Shown here: positions 36,621 to 45,190 of the stretch, one piece after another
How positions within the stretch are numbered: position 1 is the first letter of the stretch
Layout of the letters: each line of letters starts with the position of its first letter
Assembly: GCA_013298765.1 (NCBI GenBank)
Contig: JAAFJA010000018.1
Span: 1 to 58,290, forward strand
Direction: 5' to 3'
DNA: 58,290 nt
From: Betaproteobacteria bacterium
Lineage (GTDB): Bacteria; Pseudomonadota; Gammaproteobacteria; Burkholderiales; Casimicrobiaceae
The notes under the pieces: model-generated
What the model was told of the DNA's origin: nothing
The model's input: the letters and a program-made list of their open reading frames with translations, nothing else
The model's database searches: none
Translations under genes and position numbers: made by a program

Positions 36621-37076
36621 ATGAAACTTACACGTATCGCAATCGCAACGATCATCGCTTCCACCGCTATCGCAGCGCACGCTGCTGACCAGGCCGACGT
36701 TCGTGTCACGGCGTCGGTCGTGAACAACTGCAAAATTCTCAGCACCAACGACATCAACTTCGGCGCGCTCGATCCTGCCGTCGCGAATGACCGTAACGCC
36801 CAAGGCTCGATCAGCTTTGTCTGCACCAAGAATGTCGATTACGCATTGACCGCTGACCAAGGCAGCAACTTTGATGCCGCTTCGAGCCGTCGCCAAATGA
36901 AGGGCGGAAACGAGTTCCTGCCTTACGCACTGGCACAAGCGAGCTTCGCAGGTAAAGGCGCAGGATTCGGCAATCCGCTCAGCGTCACGCTTGCCGCCGC
37001 AATTGCAGGTGCAGACTACCGGAACCTTCCTGCTGCCGACTATGTTGACGTTCTCCGCGTAACGCTCACACCTTAA
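36621..37076 (+). CDS. Major pilin-like spore-coat-U domain protein (Csu type)
   Basis: A 151-residue secreted subunit of an archaic chaperone-usher pilus. Signal peptide 1-21 (ending AHA), then the SCPU domain: a first Cys in VNNCKIL, the DINFGALDP motif, SISFVCTKNVDYAL with the second Cys, and the final donor-accepting strands DYVDVLRVTLTP. It is the first gene after the regulator repeat and followed by a strong hairpin, so it should be the most abundant subunit. Named by fold only, since Csu subunits are highly divergent. Confidence 0.88.
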   Translation: MKLTRIAIATIIASTAIAAHAADQADVRVTASVVNNCKILSTNDINFGALDPAVANDRNAQGSISFVCTKNVDYALTADQGSNFDAASSRRQMKGGNEFLPYALAQASFAGKGAGFGNPLSVTLAAAIAGADYRNLPAADYVDVLRVTLTP

Positions 37077-37131
37077 TCGCGAAAGTCGAAGCAGCTTACA
37101 AACTGCCATCCGACAGGATGAGTTCGCAGGC

Positions 37132-37162
37132 AATCCCGAGGGCAACGTTACCCCTCGGGATT
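37132..37162 (+). terminator. Hairpin between pilin and chaperone genes
   Basis: Perfect arms AATCCCGAGG and CCTCGGGATT (10 bp) around an 11-base loop, followed by TCTTTACA. It lies in the 138-bp gap after the pilin gene. This is a typical position for partial termination or mRNA protection, giving more pilin than chaperone and usher. Confidence 0.65.
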
Positions 37163-37214
37163 CTTTACATCCCCTTGGGATTCCTACATTCCCAGCTTAG
37201 ATCGAGTTTCAAAC

Positions 37215-37943
37215 ATGTACGCTCATCTCGTTCGTTTCCTCTCCATCGCGTTGTTGCTCATCGCAACCTCTACACACGCTGCCAATTTCGGCTTCAGCCC
37301 CCTGAGCGTTGATCTCAATGCCCAGCAGCGATCTAGCGTTGTCACAGTTAGCAACGACGACACAAAACCCGTGAGCCTTCGCGTACGCCTGATGCGTTGG
37401 ACGCAGGCGAGCGACGGGAGCGACGCGTATGAGCCGAGCGAGGACCTTGTCTATTTTCCAAAGCGATTGGAGCTTAAGCCGGGCGAACAAAAAATCATTC
37501 GCACAGGTATGAACAACGCCGCGCTCACGGGTGAGCGTGCTTACCGACTCTTCATTGAGGAGCTTCCTCCGGTCGAACTTCCCACCGACGGACAGACCAA
37601 GCTCTCTGTACTGCTTACCTTCGCATTGCCCGTATTCGTCGCGCCATCAGCGGGCAAATCGGATCTCGCCGTGCAAGCGGCCGAGCTTGGCGCAGATGGA
37701 AAGCTGACGCTGACGCTTAACAACAAAGGCTCAGCAAGAGCTCGGATCTCACGCGTATTGAACGCAGATTCTTCGCCCCTCGCTGACAATCTTTCCGCTC
37801 GCTACATATTTGCCAACTCGGCTCGCACCATCGTCGCGCAGCTTGGAAACGACGCGTGCAGTCGTGCCATCAGTACGGTCAAGTTGGATCTAGACAACTC
37901 CAGCATTGACGTCCCCGTGTCGCGCGCTGGCTGTAAACGATAG
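37215..37943 (+). CDS. csuC: Periplasmic pilus chaperone (PapD-like, Csu type)
   Basis: A 242-residue periplasmic chaperone. A signal peptide of about 22 residues ends in HAA. The first Ig-like domain has SPLSVDLNAQQRSSVVTVSN and the subunit-binding region YFPKRLELKPGEQKIIR, where the alternating hydrophobic residues form the G1 donor strand, followed by the second domain with a Cys pair near the C-terminus (NDACSRAI, RAGCKR). It folds pilin subunits by donor-strand complementation and hands them to the usher. It is followed 9 bp later by the usher gene. Confidence 0.9.
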   Translation: MYAHLVRFLSIALLLIATSTHAANFGFSPLSVDLNAQQRSSVVTVSNDDTKPVSLRVRLMRWTQASDGSDAYEPSEDLVYFPKRLELKPGEQKIIRTGMNNAALTGERAYRLFIEELPPVELPTDGQTKLSVLLTFALPVFVAPSAGKSDLAVQAAELGADGKLTLTLNNKGSARARISRVLNADSSPLADNLSARYIFANSARTIVAQLGNDACSRAISTVKLDLDNSSIDVPVSRAGCKR

Positions 37944-37952
37944 GGCTCGTTC

Positions 37953-40283
37953 GTGATGGAGGTCGGGCGACGGATAGCGTTGACAGTCGGGCTGCTGCTC
38001 ACGGTAGTCTCGCCGGGCTTGTCCGTTGCAGAAGAGCTGATCCTTGGACTACGCGTCAACGGGCTCAATCGTGGTGACGCTGTGGTCGAACTTGTAACGA
38101 ACGACGACGTACGGTTTACCGCAGATGAAGCCAAGCGATTGGGCTTCTCATCGCGCACGCTTGACGCGCTTCGCCAGCCGGACGGGAAGGTTCGAATCAC
38201 ACCGTCCACAGACGTAGCCATGCGTCTGGACCTTGATGCGTTAACGCTCCAGCTCAATGTTCCCGCGCAGTGGTTTGATTCGATCAACGTGTCGCTTGGC
38301 ACGCGAAGCGCGGTGAAAGTGACGCAGATGGAGGGCTGGCACGGCTGGCTGAATTACGCATTGGACGCCCAAGCAGCTTCCGATGCAAATCCCGACGCGC
38401 GTCTTGACACGCGACTCGTGCTTACCCACAGCCGATGGTCACTCGTTAGCGAACAAGGAATACAGCGGCTCGTAAGCAAACCTTCGGGGCAGCGAAAATT
38501 CACTTCATTGTTCTACGACGACGTGGAGCGGTTAGCGCAGCTTTCGCTGGGTGACGTGAACTACGAGGGCGCGCTCGGCGCTTCTGCTACGAGTGTTCGA
38601 GGCATTCGTTGGTCGCGGCGCTATGACTTCTCCCCTGCTATCGTTTCCTCCCCTTCGTTTTCGTGGCAGTACGATTTGACCGTGCCATCGACGGTTGATG
38701 TGTACGTCGATCAAATGCGAGTTCGATCTCTTTCAGTCGGCCCAGGGCCGCTCAATCTTGCTGATCTGAGCTATTTCGCAGGTCTGCGCAACGTTGAAGT
38801 CGTCGTCACCCAGCGCGGTGGCGCGCAGACTCGCATCGCAATTCCCTACTATTTTTCGAGTGACCTTTTGGGTGCAGGTAAGACCACGTTCGATCTCGCG
38901 CTCGGTGTGCTCCAGGGCAGTCAAAACAAGTCGGACTGGATCGCGACCGCGTCCTTCAGAAAAGGGGCAACCGATTCATTCACCTGGGGCGTCGGCGGCG
39001 AAGTAAAGGAAAGCTATCAAGCCGCTCGCGCGGAACTCGCACTTCGTGATGAGCGTCTAGGCCAACTCTCGCTTCTCACAGCGGTATCGCGGCGAGCGAG
39101 CGATAACGAGATCGGTGCGGCCGCGGTCTTCAGCCACTCGCTCTCGCGTAACGCCGTATCGTGGCAAGCCTATGCGCTGCTGCAAAGTGCCGAATTCGGG
39201 CGGGACCGCAATCCACCTCCGACGCAGTCGCTGTTGATCCGACAAGCCGCGGCGTCGTTAAACGTCGCGCTCTCGAATCGTCATAGCTTCGCCGTGAATG
39301 CGGGCGTGAGTGAGTACGCGAATGCGCCGCGAAAGTCGAGTTACGGTACTCGGCTGAGTCAGAACTGGGGAAAGGGCATGAGCAGCTGGATCGCGATCGC
39401 GCAAGCTAAGGAGCGTGGGCTGCGATCAAACAGCATCTCCGCCGGCTTCTCGATGTCGCTGGGTCCTCGTTGGTCAATAAGCGCGACCGGTGAAGCGCGA
39501 TCTGACGGTACGCATCAAGCATCCATCCGCGGCGCGCGAAGTGGAAGCGACGATGGTTGGAACAATTTGAGAATTGCGAGCCTGACTCGCGATTCGCGCG
39601 TTGCCGTTGAGAGCTACGTCGAACGCCCCTTCGGATTCGCGGAGCTCGCGCTTGCAGCACGTGCGGAGCAATTTAGCGGCAAAGAGGAATATGCTGGGAA
39701 TGCGCGGCTATCCGGCGCAACCGTATTTGCGAAAGATGGCATTTGGCTGAGCCCCTCGATCAGCCAATCGTTCGCGCTGGTTGATGTGCCGGGCACTCAA
39801 AACGTACGCGTGTATCACAACAGTCAACTCGCAGGGCGAACTGGCAGCGACGGCAAAATCGTGTTGCCGAGCCTTGCAGGCTATACGTCGAATCAGATAC
39901 GCATCGACGATCGTGACATCCCAATCGAGATAGAGCTGGACAAGGTGCTCAAGGAAGTCGCCCCGCGCAGCAACGCAGGTGTGCGCGTGGAATTCGTCAG
40001 TCGCACCGTCTCGGCCGTTGGCGGCACGCTCGTTGTGGCGCGCGATGCGGGGCAACAAGCGGTCGCCTCGGCCCAACTTACGGTGACGCGGCTCGATGGC
40101 GAGTCGGAGCCCGTGCAATCGAGTACCGATGGCCAAGGTGGCTTCTACCTGGATGGACTCGCGCCAGGCCGCTGGCGCATCTCGGCAGTCAATCGAACCA
40201 CGCGCTGCTCGGTGGAATTGAATGTCATCAAATCAAGCGTAGCCTTCACCGACTTAGGAGACATCGTATGCAACCCAAACTGA
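37953..40283 (+). CDS. csuD: Outer-membrane pilus usher (Csu type)
   Basis: A 776-residue outer-membrane assembly platform. N-terminal signal (about 1-26), a short N-terminal domain (VELVTNDDVRFTADEAKRLGF region), a 24-stranded barrel (about 120-640) with many short amphipathic strands, a plug-like part (DLTVPSTVDVYVDQ...), and C-terminal domains with the GRTGSDGKIVLPSL and GQGGFYLDGLAPGRW motifs. At 776 residues it is near the size of archaic ushers. Translation may start at GTG 37953 or ATG 37956. Its end overlaps the next gene by 16 bp. The mature protein is exported by Sec and inserted by BAM. Confidence 0.92.
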   Translation: MMEVGRRIALTVGLLLTVVSPGLSVAEELILGLRVNGLNRGDAVVELVTNDDVRFTADEAKRLGFSSRTLDALRQPDGKVRITPSTDVAMRLDLDALTLQLNVPAQWFDSINVSLGTRSAVKVTQMEGWHGWLNYALDAQAASDANPDARLDTRLVLTHSRWSLVSEQGIQRLVSKPSGQRKFTSLFYDDVERLAQLSLGDVNYEGALGASATSVRGIRWSRRYDFSPAIVSSPSFSWQYDLTVPSTVDVYVDQMRVRSLSVGPGPLNLADLSYFAGLRNVEVVVTQRGGAQTRIAIPYYFSSDLLGAGKTTFDLALGVLQGSQNKSDWIATASFRKGATDSFTWGVGGEVKESYQAARAELALRDERLGQLSLLTAVSRRASDNEIGAAAVFSHSLSRNAVSWQAYALLQSAEFGRDRNPPPTQSLLIRQAAASLNVALSNRHSFAVNAGVSEYANAPRKSSYGTRLSQNWGKGMSSWIAIAQAKERGLRSNSISAGFSMSLGPRWSISATGEARSDGTHQASIRGARSGSDDGWNNLRIASLTRDSRVAVESYVERPFGFAELALAARAEQFSGKEEYAGNARLSGATVFAKDGIWLSPSISQSFALVDVPGTQNVRVYHNSQLAGRTGSDGKIVLPSLAGYTSNQIRIDDRDIPIEIELDKVLKEVAPRSNAGVRVEFVSRTVSAVGGTLVVARDAGQQAVASAQLTVTRLDGESEPVQSSTDGQGGFYLDGLAPGRWRISAVNRTTRCSVELNVIKSSVAFTDLGDIVCNPN

Positions 40284-40783
40284 TCCCCATGAGGCGATGT
40301 CGGCTTCGTATCGGTGGCGCGCGTCTTGGTACTGCGCTCACGAGAGCCTTTGCGTTTTCGCTCTGTGGGTTCGGTCTCATCTTGCCCAGTTCCGCGCAAA
40401 TTCAGGGATGCAGCTTCAGCGCCCAGCCTCTCGCATTTGGCGCGTACGATGTCGCAGCGACTGCTCCACTCGTCACCACAGCTCGGCTTGAAATCCGCTG
40501 CAAACAATCCGGGGCGCTGACTGTTGGAATTCAAAGCGCCAACGCCGCGCACAGCGGGCAATTCCGCTCGCTCAGGCACGTAGCGACGGGTGAGTCGCTA
40601 CCGTATATGCTCTTCCAAGACGCCGCGCTCACACGAGTGTGGGGCGACGGCACGCGACAAGCGGCGCGGAGTATCGTGATCACGGGCGACACCAATTTGT
40701 TTGTGTATGGTGCCGTCGCAGCAGGGCAAGATCCCGCCGCAGGCGAATACCGTGACACGCTTACGATCGTGGTGCTGCCATGA
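40268..40783 (+). CDS. Spore-coat-U domain minor pilus subunit
   Basis: A 171-residue secreted SCPU protein. The signal peptide lies after a basic start (hydrophobic at about 30-44, ending SSAQ). The pilin-like domain has CSFSAQPLAFGAYD (Cys near residue 49), EIRCKQSGALTVGIQS (second Cys), and SVV-type final strand TLTIVVLP. It overlaps the usher by 16 bp and the next pilin by 4 bp (ATGA). It may be a tip or adaptor subunit. Single-domain, unlike the two-domain tip adhesin of the best-known Csu system. Confidence 0.83.
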   Translation: MQPKLIPMRRCRLRIGGARLGTALTRAFAFSLCGFGLILPSSAQIQGCSFSAQPLAFGAYDVAATAPLVTTARLEIRCKQSGALTVGIQSANAAHSGQFRSLRHVATGESLPYMLFQDAALTRVWGDGTRQAARSIVITGDTNLFVYGAVAAGQDPAAGEYRDTLTIVVLP

Positions 40784-41268
40784 ATCAGCGCGCAATCCGT
40801 TCAACAACAAAATACACCATCGCACGCTGTGCGCTGTTGCTAGTTGCTGCGTTTATAAGCGGATCGCTCAACGCGCAAGTGCTGAGCTTCGATGCCAGCG
40901 TGCAAGTGATCCCGCGTTGCCGCGTCGAATCGGGGGGCGAAATCGCGTTTGGAGAGCTCGACCCAGGGCGTGCACGCGATAGCACTGCGGCAACCACCAT
41001 TCGCGTTGCCTGTACGCGCGGAACGACGTATCGCCTGGCCATTGATCGAGGCAGCGCCTTCGACAGCGCTCGCGGATCGCGAACAATGAAGCGAAGCACA
41101 GGCGAGCGTCTACCGTACGAACTCGCAGTCTCCGGCGAACACGGTGTTGCTACCGGCTGGCAGCGACCGATTGATGTGCGATTGCAAGCGACGGTGAAAG
41201 CGTTGGACTACGTCAATCTGCCGGGCGGCACCTACGAGGACGTCATCCGTGTGACCATCGAACACTGA
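40780..41268 (+). CDS. Spore-coat-U domain pilus subunit
   Basis: A 162-residue SCPU protein, last of the pilus operon. Signal peptide about 1-33 (ending LNAQ). The domain has VIPRCRVESGGEIAFGELDPG, TIRVACTRGTTYRLAIDRG with conserved cysteines, and a final strand TYEDVIRVTIEH. The layout resembles the major pilin (first gene) more than the preceding one, so it may be a second structural subunit. ATGA overlap with the preceding gene shows tight co-translation. Confidence 0.85.
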   Translation: MNQRAIRSTTKYTIARCALLLVAAFISGSLNAQVLSFDASVQVIPRCRVESGGEIAFGELDPGRARDSTAATTIRVACTRGTTYRLAIDRGSAFDSARGSRTMKRSTGERLPYELAVSGEHGVATGWQRPIDVRLQATVKALDYVNLPGGTYEDVIRVTIEH

Positions 41269-41457
41269 ACGGCGGGCTCGCCACGTGGCGCGCGCAAGCG
41301 CGCTTAAGCATAGCTAAAGCCATATAGCGCCTATTTAACATGGGCAAGTGAGCAAATACCTCTGTTTTTGAGATTAATCTTTTTTGCACGCTTGCGCCAA
41401 TAAAAACGTCGGAAAGCGCGGTAATCCGTTCCGTATTCCCACGCCCCCTTAGTCGAA

Positions 41458-41477
41458 GCCCGCTAGCGCCAGCGGGC
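41458..41477 (-). terminator. Hairpin downstream of ptxD
   Basis: GCCCGCTAGCGCCAGCGGGC, arms of 7 bp around a 6-base loop, 8 bp beyond the ptxD stop on the minus strand. No long T-run, so it is a moderate terminator or transcript end. The gap to the pilus operon end (41269-41457) also has a GCGCGC-rich small hairpin near 41290 and A/T-rich sequence near 41340-41410 with no gene. Confidence 0.5.
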
Positions 41478-41484
41478 GCTTCAG

Positions 41485-42456
41485 TTAACAGACAGCGTGT
41501 TCCTCTTGCGCCAGCGCGATTAGCAGCGCATCAACTGCGGCAGACTCGATCGCCAATCGCACACGCCCCACCGCCGAACCGAGGTGCGGGGTGAACACAG
41601 TGTGTGGGCTTGCAAGCAACGCCGGGTGAACGCTCTGCGGTCGAAGTGGCAGCCCCCAATCTTCGAGCTCAAACACGTCCGCCGCGTAGGCGCCGATTTG
41701 GCCCTCGGAAAGTGCATCGGCCACTGCGGCTTCGTTCACGACCGACCCGCGCCCAACGTTCACAACGATTTGGCCAGGCAGCGATTTCGCGAGCGCCTGC
41801 GCATCCAGCAAGTGATGAGTTGCCTCGTTCAGCGGCAGCGCGAGAAATAGATACTTCGCGTTCGCGACCGCCTCATCAAACGTTGCGCGCTGAACGCGTT
41901 CATCGCTCGCCGCCGCATCGACGCCGAGGATCGCTTCACACCCAAAGCCTTGCAGTCGATCCACGATTGCGCGCCCCACGGCTCCCAGCCCTACAACTGC
42001 GGCGACACTGTTGTGCAACCCCGTTCCATAGAGCGCCGGACGCCAGCCAGCGAACGCACCACCGCGCACTAGCGCGTCCCCTGCGCGCACATGGCGTGCC
42101 GCAGCAATTGCCAAACCAATGGCAAGCTCAGCGGTTGGCTCGGTCAACAGATCAGGCACAATGCTTAGACTGATACCCGCCGACTCGCAGGCCGAGCGAT
42201 CAAAATTGTCATCGCCTTTGAGTGCACAGGCGATATGTTGCAGGCGCGGCGCATGCTGAAGCAATTCCGCGTCAACGCGATCGGTCATAAACGCGATCCA
42301 GCCATCCGCATGAGCTAAGCGCCGCTTGATGTCGTCGCGGCTCCAAGGATCGGGGCCGGGATTCATATCAACCGATGCGTATTGTGCGAGTCGCTCATAC
42401 ACCTGCGCGTGAAGCGGTTGAGTGACCAGTACGTGAGGGCGAGTTCGGTTATTCAT
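41485..42456 (-). CDS. ptxD: Phosphonate (phosphite) dehydrogenase
   Basis: NAD-dependent oxidation of phosphite to phosphate in the cytoplasm. The 323-residue D-2-hydroxyacid dehydrogenase fold carries PtxD-specific words: FMTDRVDAELLQ, CALKGDDNFD with the substrate Lys, VPDLLTEPTAELAIGLA, GWRPALYGTGL, and YAADVFELEDWG. The catalytic trio is present: Arg in VGRGSVVNEA, Glu in FELEDW, His in TPHLGSAV. The Rossmann motif is VGLGAVGRAI, followed by an Asp in GVDAAAS, which fits NAD. The start overlaps the ptxC stop by 4 bp. In the Pseudomonas enzyme the second word reads KGFDNFD; here KGDDNFD. Confidence 0.95.
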   Translation of the reverse strand: MNNRTRPHVLVTQPLHAQVYERLAQYASVDMNPGPDPWSRDDIKRRLAHADGWIAFMTDRVDAELLQHAPRLQHIACALKGDDNFDRSACESAGISLSIVPDLLTEPTAELAIGLAIAAARHVRAGDALVRGGAFAGWRPALYGTGLHNSVAAVVGLGAVGRAIVDRLQGFGCEAILGVDAAASDERVQRATFDEAVANAKYLFLALPLNEATHHLLDAQALAKSLPGQIVVNVGRGSVVNEAAVADALSEGQIGAYAADVFELEDWGLPLRPQSVHPALLASPHTVFTPHLGSAVGRVRLAIESAAVDALLIALAQEEHAVC

Positions 42457-43271
42457 TTGAGTCGACGGCGCAATCCCGCGCCGATGCTATCCACCACCAA
42501 TACGCAAGCAAGAATGGTGAGCAGGATTGCAGACACTTCATCGTATTTGATGAGTCGCAGCGCCGCCATTAGCTCGAATCCAATACCGCCTACGCCAACG
42601 ATGCCAAGCACCGCAGAGGCGCGGAAGTGATACTCCCAGCGATAAATCGTGATGTCACCCAATTGCGGCAACACTTGCGGCAATACAGCGTAACGAATCA
42701 CCTGTAGCCGGCCCGCGCCAGCAGCCTTGGCCGCTTCAAGCGGCTTCGGATCGACGTGCTCAATCGCTTCGGCGTAGAACTTCCCGACCATGCCCGCCGA
42801 ATGCAACGCGAGTGCGAGCACGCCCGGAAGCGCACCAAACCCGACGGCCGCCACGAAAATGATCCCCAAGATGATCTCAGGGACCGAGCGGCATGCAGCA
42901 AGCACGGTCCGCGCAACTCGGCCAACCATCGCATGCGGCGTCGTGTTCGGAGCGGCTAAAAGCGCGATCGGCAATGACAGCAATACGGTCAGCGCAGTGC
43001 CCGCGATAGACATGGCAAGCGTGTCGATCAGCGGCCGAACCCAGTGAGAAAAGCGATTGAAGTTCGGCGGCGTCATTTCGTTCAACAATTGCGCAATCGC
43101 GGGCGCGCCATCGGCGAATCGCTCGGCATCAAAGAAACCGGTGATCGCCAGAGCCCCAATGCACACGCCGATGACAACAAACAACAGCGAGCGAACACGA
43201 ATGCCCTGCTCGCGCTCTCGTTGCAGTATTGCGCGGTGAGCGCTTGACGCTAGATCAGTGGCAGCGCTCAT
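42453..43271 (-). CDS. ptxC: Phosphite ABC transporter permease
   Basis: A 272-residue PhnE/PtxC-type permease with five or six membrane helices (strong ones near 28-46, 75-100, 115-150, 210-235 and 240-262). The EAA-like loop for contact with the ATPase is EAAKAAGAGRLQVIRYAVLPQV. Gene start and ptxB stop share one base (TAATG); its own stop overlaps the ptxD start. It forms the channel between the binding protein PtxB and the ATPase PtxA. Confidence 0.93.
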   Translation of the reverse strand: MSAATDLASSAHRAILQREREQGIRVRSLLFVVIGVCIGALAITGFFDAERFADGAPAIAQLLNEMTPPNFNRFSHWVRPLIDTLAMSIAGTALTVLLSLPIALLAAPNTTPHAMVGRVARTVLAACRSVPEIILGIIFVAAVGFGALPGVLALALHSAGMVGKFYAEAIEHVDPKPLEAAKAAGAGRLQVIRYAVLPQVLPQLGDITIYRWEYHFRASAVLGIVGVGGIGFELMAALRLIKYDEVSAILLTILACVLVVDSIGAGLRRRLK

Positions 43272-44146
43272 TACTTCATCTTCGCAAGATCAAGCTTGAG
43301 CACGGTCGCGGTTTCGCGCAGCACGTCGTACGCGCGGTCATCCGTCGGCGCGAATGCCTCCACGCGGAATGCTTTCAACACTTCCTTGTCTTTCATCTCA
43401 AGAAAGGCTGCGCGAATTGACTGTTTGAGCGCGGGCGCTAGATTGCCTTGCATCACGATCGGGTAGTTCGGAATCGGTGGGCTCAAATCGAGCTGCACGA
43501 TCTTTTTCGCATCGACCGTTCCGCGAGCAATCAGGTTGTCCAGAATTGGCTTTGAGAGCGCGCCTGCGGGCACTTGCCCGGCCTGCACTGCACGCGCCAC
43601 TGCGTCGTGAGTGCCAAGGTGCACCGGCCGATAGTCGCGCTCGCCGTCAAGCCCAGTTTTCTTCAGCAGGTGTGCTCGCGGCGCGAGATGGCTCGACGTT
43701 GATGCCTGATCACCAAACCCGAACGGCTTGCCGCGCACATCTTCGAGCTTGCTCACGGGTCCGCCGACAGTTGCAATCAATACCGAGTTGTAGGTGGGCG
43801 AGCCGCGCTCGACGCCAACAGCAAACGGTTCAATCTCGGGCGCACGCGACTTCGCGAGCACATACGAGAAAGGGCCGAAGTAGGCCACTTCAATTCGACC
43901 GAAGCGCATCGCTTCAATCATCGACGAGTAGTCGGTGGTGACGACTAACTCGATCTCCTTTTTGAGCGTTTTCTCAAGATAGAGTTTGAGCGGTTGAGCG
44001 TTCTGGATCAGCGTGCTTGCGTTTTCGTCAGGCAACAGGGCCACGCGCAAGCGCGCGGGGTCGCGACCTTGCGCAAACGCAGGCAGTGCAACAGATACCG
44101 CCAGCGCCGCAGCAGCAAGCGTTCCAAGATAGTTTCGACGATTCAT
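43271..44146 (-). CDS. ptxB: Phosphite ABC transporter binding protein
   Basis: A 291-residue periplasmic PhnD-like binding protein. Signal peptide about 1-25 (ending FAQ). Conserved ligand-binding parts are FGRIEVAYFGPFSYVLAKSR and FGDQASTSSHLAPRAHLL (the Ser/Thr-rich loop binding the oxyanion). In phosphite systems PtxB prefers phosphite or hypophosphite over phosphate; the operon order and PtxD make phosphite the most likely substrate here. Start overlaps the ptxA stop by 4 bp. Confidence 0.93.
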   Translation of the reverse strand: MNRRNYLGTLAAAALAVSVALPAFAQGRDPARLRVALLPDENASTLIQNAQPLKLYLEKTLKKEIELVVTTDYSSMIEAMRFGRIEVAYFGPFSYVLAKSRAPEIEPFAVGVERGSPTYNSVLIATVGGPVSKLEDVRGKPFGFGDQASTSSHLAPRAHLLKKTGLDGERDYRPVHLGTHDAVARAVQAGQVPAGALSKPILDNLIARGTVDAKKIVQLDLSPPIPNYPIVMQGNLAPALKQSIRAAFLEMKDKEVLKAFRVEAFAPTDDRAYDVLRETATVLKLDLAKMK

Positions 44147-45018
44147 GCTTGAAGCTCCAAGGTAGATGAAAGGGGAGAAGAAATCGGGGCGGACGGTAGC
44201 GCTTCAGTCGCGGGCTCACTGCCATCTCGATGGGGCGATGCACTACGGCCTGCATAAAGCGCGGTTTCGTTTGCGCTATCGAGCGCATCGGGTGCGCCAT
44301 CAAAAGTAATCACGCCATCGCGCATACCGATGATGCGATCGGCGAATTTGCGCGCCAGCTCCACTTGATGAAGGCTCACGACGGCAGTCAAGCCGTCGGT
44401 CTTACAAATGTCGTGCAACAGCGTTAGCACACGCTCAGCGGTGCTCGGGTCCAAACTCGCCACTGGCTCATCTGCCAGCATCAGGCGCGGACGCTGCAAA
44501 AGGGCCCGCGCGATACCGACACGCTGCTGCTGACCACCCGAGAGCGAATGAGCGCGCTCAAGCGCTTTGTCAAGCAAACCGACGCGCTCGATCACATGAA
44601 GCGCCGCCTCTTTGTCACTGCGTCGCCACGGCAACATGCTCGCAAACGTGCTGCGCTCGGCAATACGTCCCATCAATACATTCGCTAGAACGCTCTGACG
44701 CCCGATCAGATGATGTTGCTGAAAAACCATGCCGGTTCGTTGGCGATGTGTTCGCCACTGTGCATGGCTCAACAACTCACCGCCTAGGTCGCCCACTGCG
44801 ATTTGCCCGGCGCTTGGGACCACCAATCCATTCAGGCAGCGCAAGAGCGTTGATTTGCCCGCGCCAGATGCGCCGAGCAAAACGACAAAGCTTCCCTCGC
44901 TAATTTCAAGACTGCATGGATGGAGTGCTCGGGTCCCGTTGGGATAGGTCACCTTCACCTGACTAAGGCGCAGCAGTGGTGCGCCTGAGGTGCGCTGAAG
45001 TGTGTTTGATGTGTCCAA
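44143..45018 (-). CDS. ptxA: Phosphite ABC transporter ATPase
   Basis: A 291-residue ATPase. Walker A is LGASGAGKSTLLRCL, Q-loop FQQHHLIG, signature LSGGQQQRVGIARAL, Walker B LMLADEPVASLD, and switch His VSLHQVELA. The start is the TTG at 45018, since AAGGAG lies 8 bases ahead of it; a longer in-frame reading to 45084 lacks such a site. It is the first gene of ptxABCD, divergent from ptxE. Confidence 0.93.
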   Translation of the reverse strand: MDTSNTLQRTSGAPLLRLSQVKVTYPNGTRALHPCSLEISEGSFVVLLGASGAGKSTLLRCLNGLVVPSAGQIAVGDLGGELLSHAQWRTHRQRTGMVFQQHHLIGRQSVLANVLMGRIAERSTFASMLPWRRSDKEAALHVIERVGLLDKALERAHSLSGGQQQRVGIARALLQRPRLMLADEPVASLDPSTAERVLTLLHDICKTDGLTAVVSLHQVELARKFADRIIGMRDGVITFDGAPDALDSANETALYAGRSASPHRDGSEPATEALPSAPISSPLSSTLELQA

Positions 45019-45171
45019 CGGGCGAACTCCTTGATCTGATCGCGCACGGCCACGGGCGGCACGTGCGCATCGTCTCGGCGGCAAAAGCTCAATGCGTTTT
45101 CACCACCGACGAGATCGTAGATCGCGGACATTGCGCTTTTATTAACGTTCCTGTCACAAATTCCGCGCAAC

Positions 45172-45190
45172 ATATAGATCATGTCTATAT
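45172..45190. promoter_or_regulatory. Perfect inverted repeat at the ptxE start, probable LysR site
   Basis: ATATAGA-TCATG-TCTATAT, 7-bp arms with a 5-base spacer, overlapping the ptxE start codon (45181-45183). The T-rich/A-rich symmetric form fits a LysR-type operator (T-N11-A) for autoregulation and activation of divergent ptxA. Confidence 0.6.

Noticed and set aside
45019-45180. Pho box in the ptxA-ptxE spacer
   Set aside because: Only a single CTGTCAC half-like word exists (near 45151); no second half at the standard spacing.
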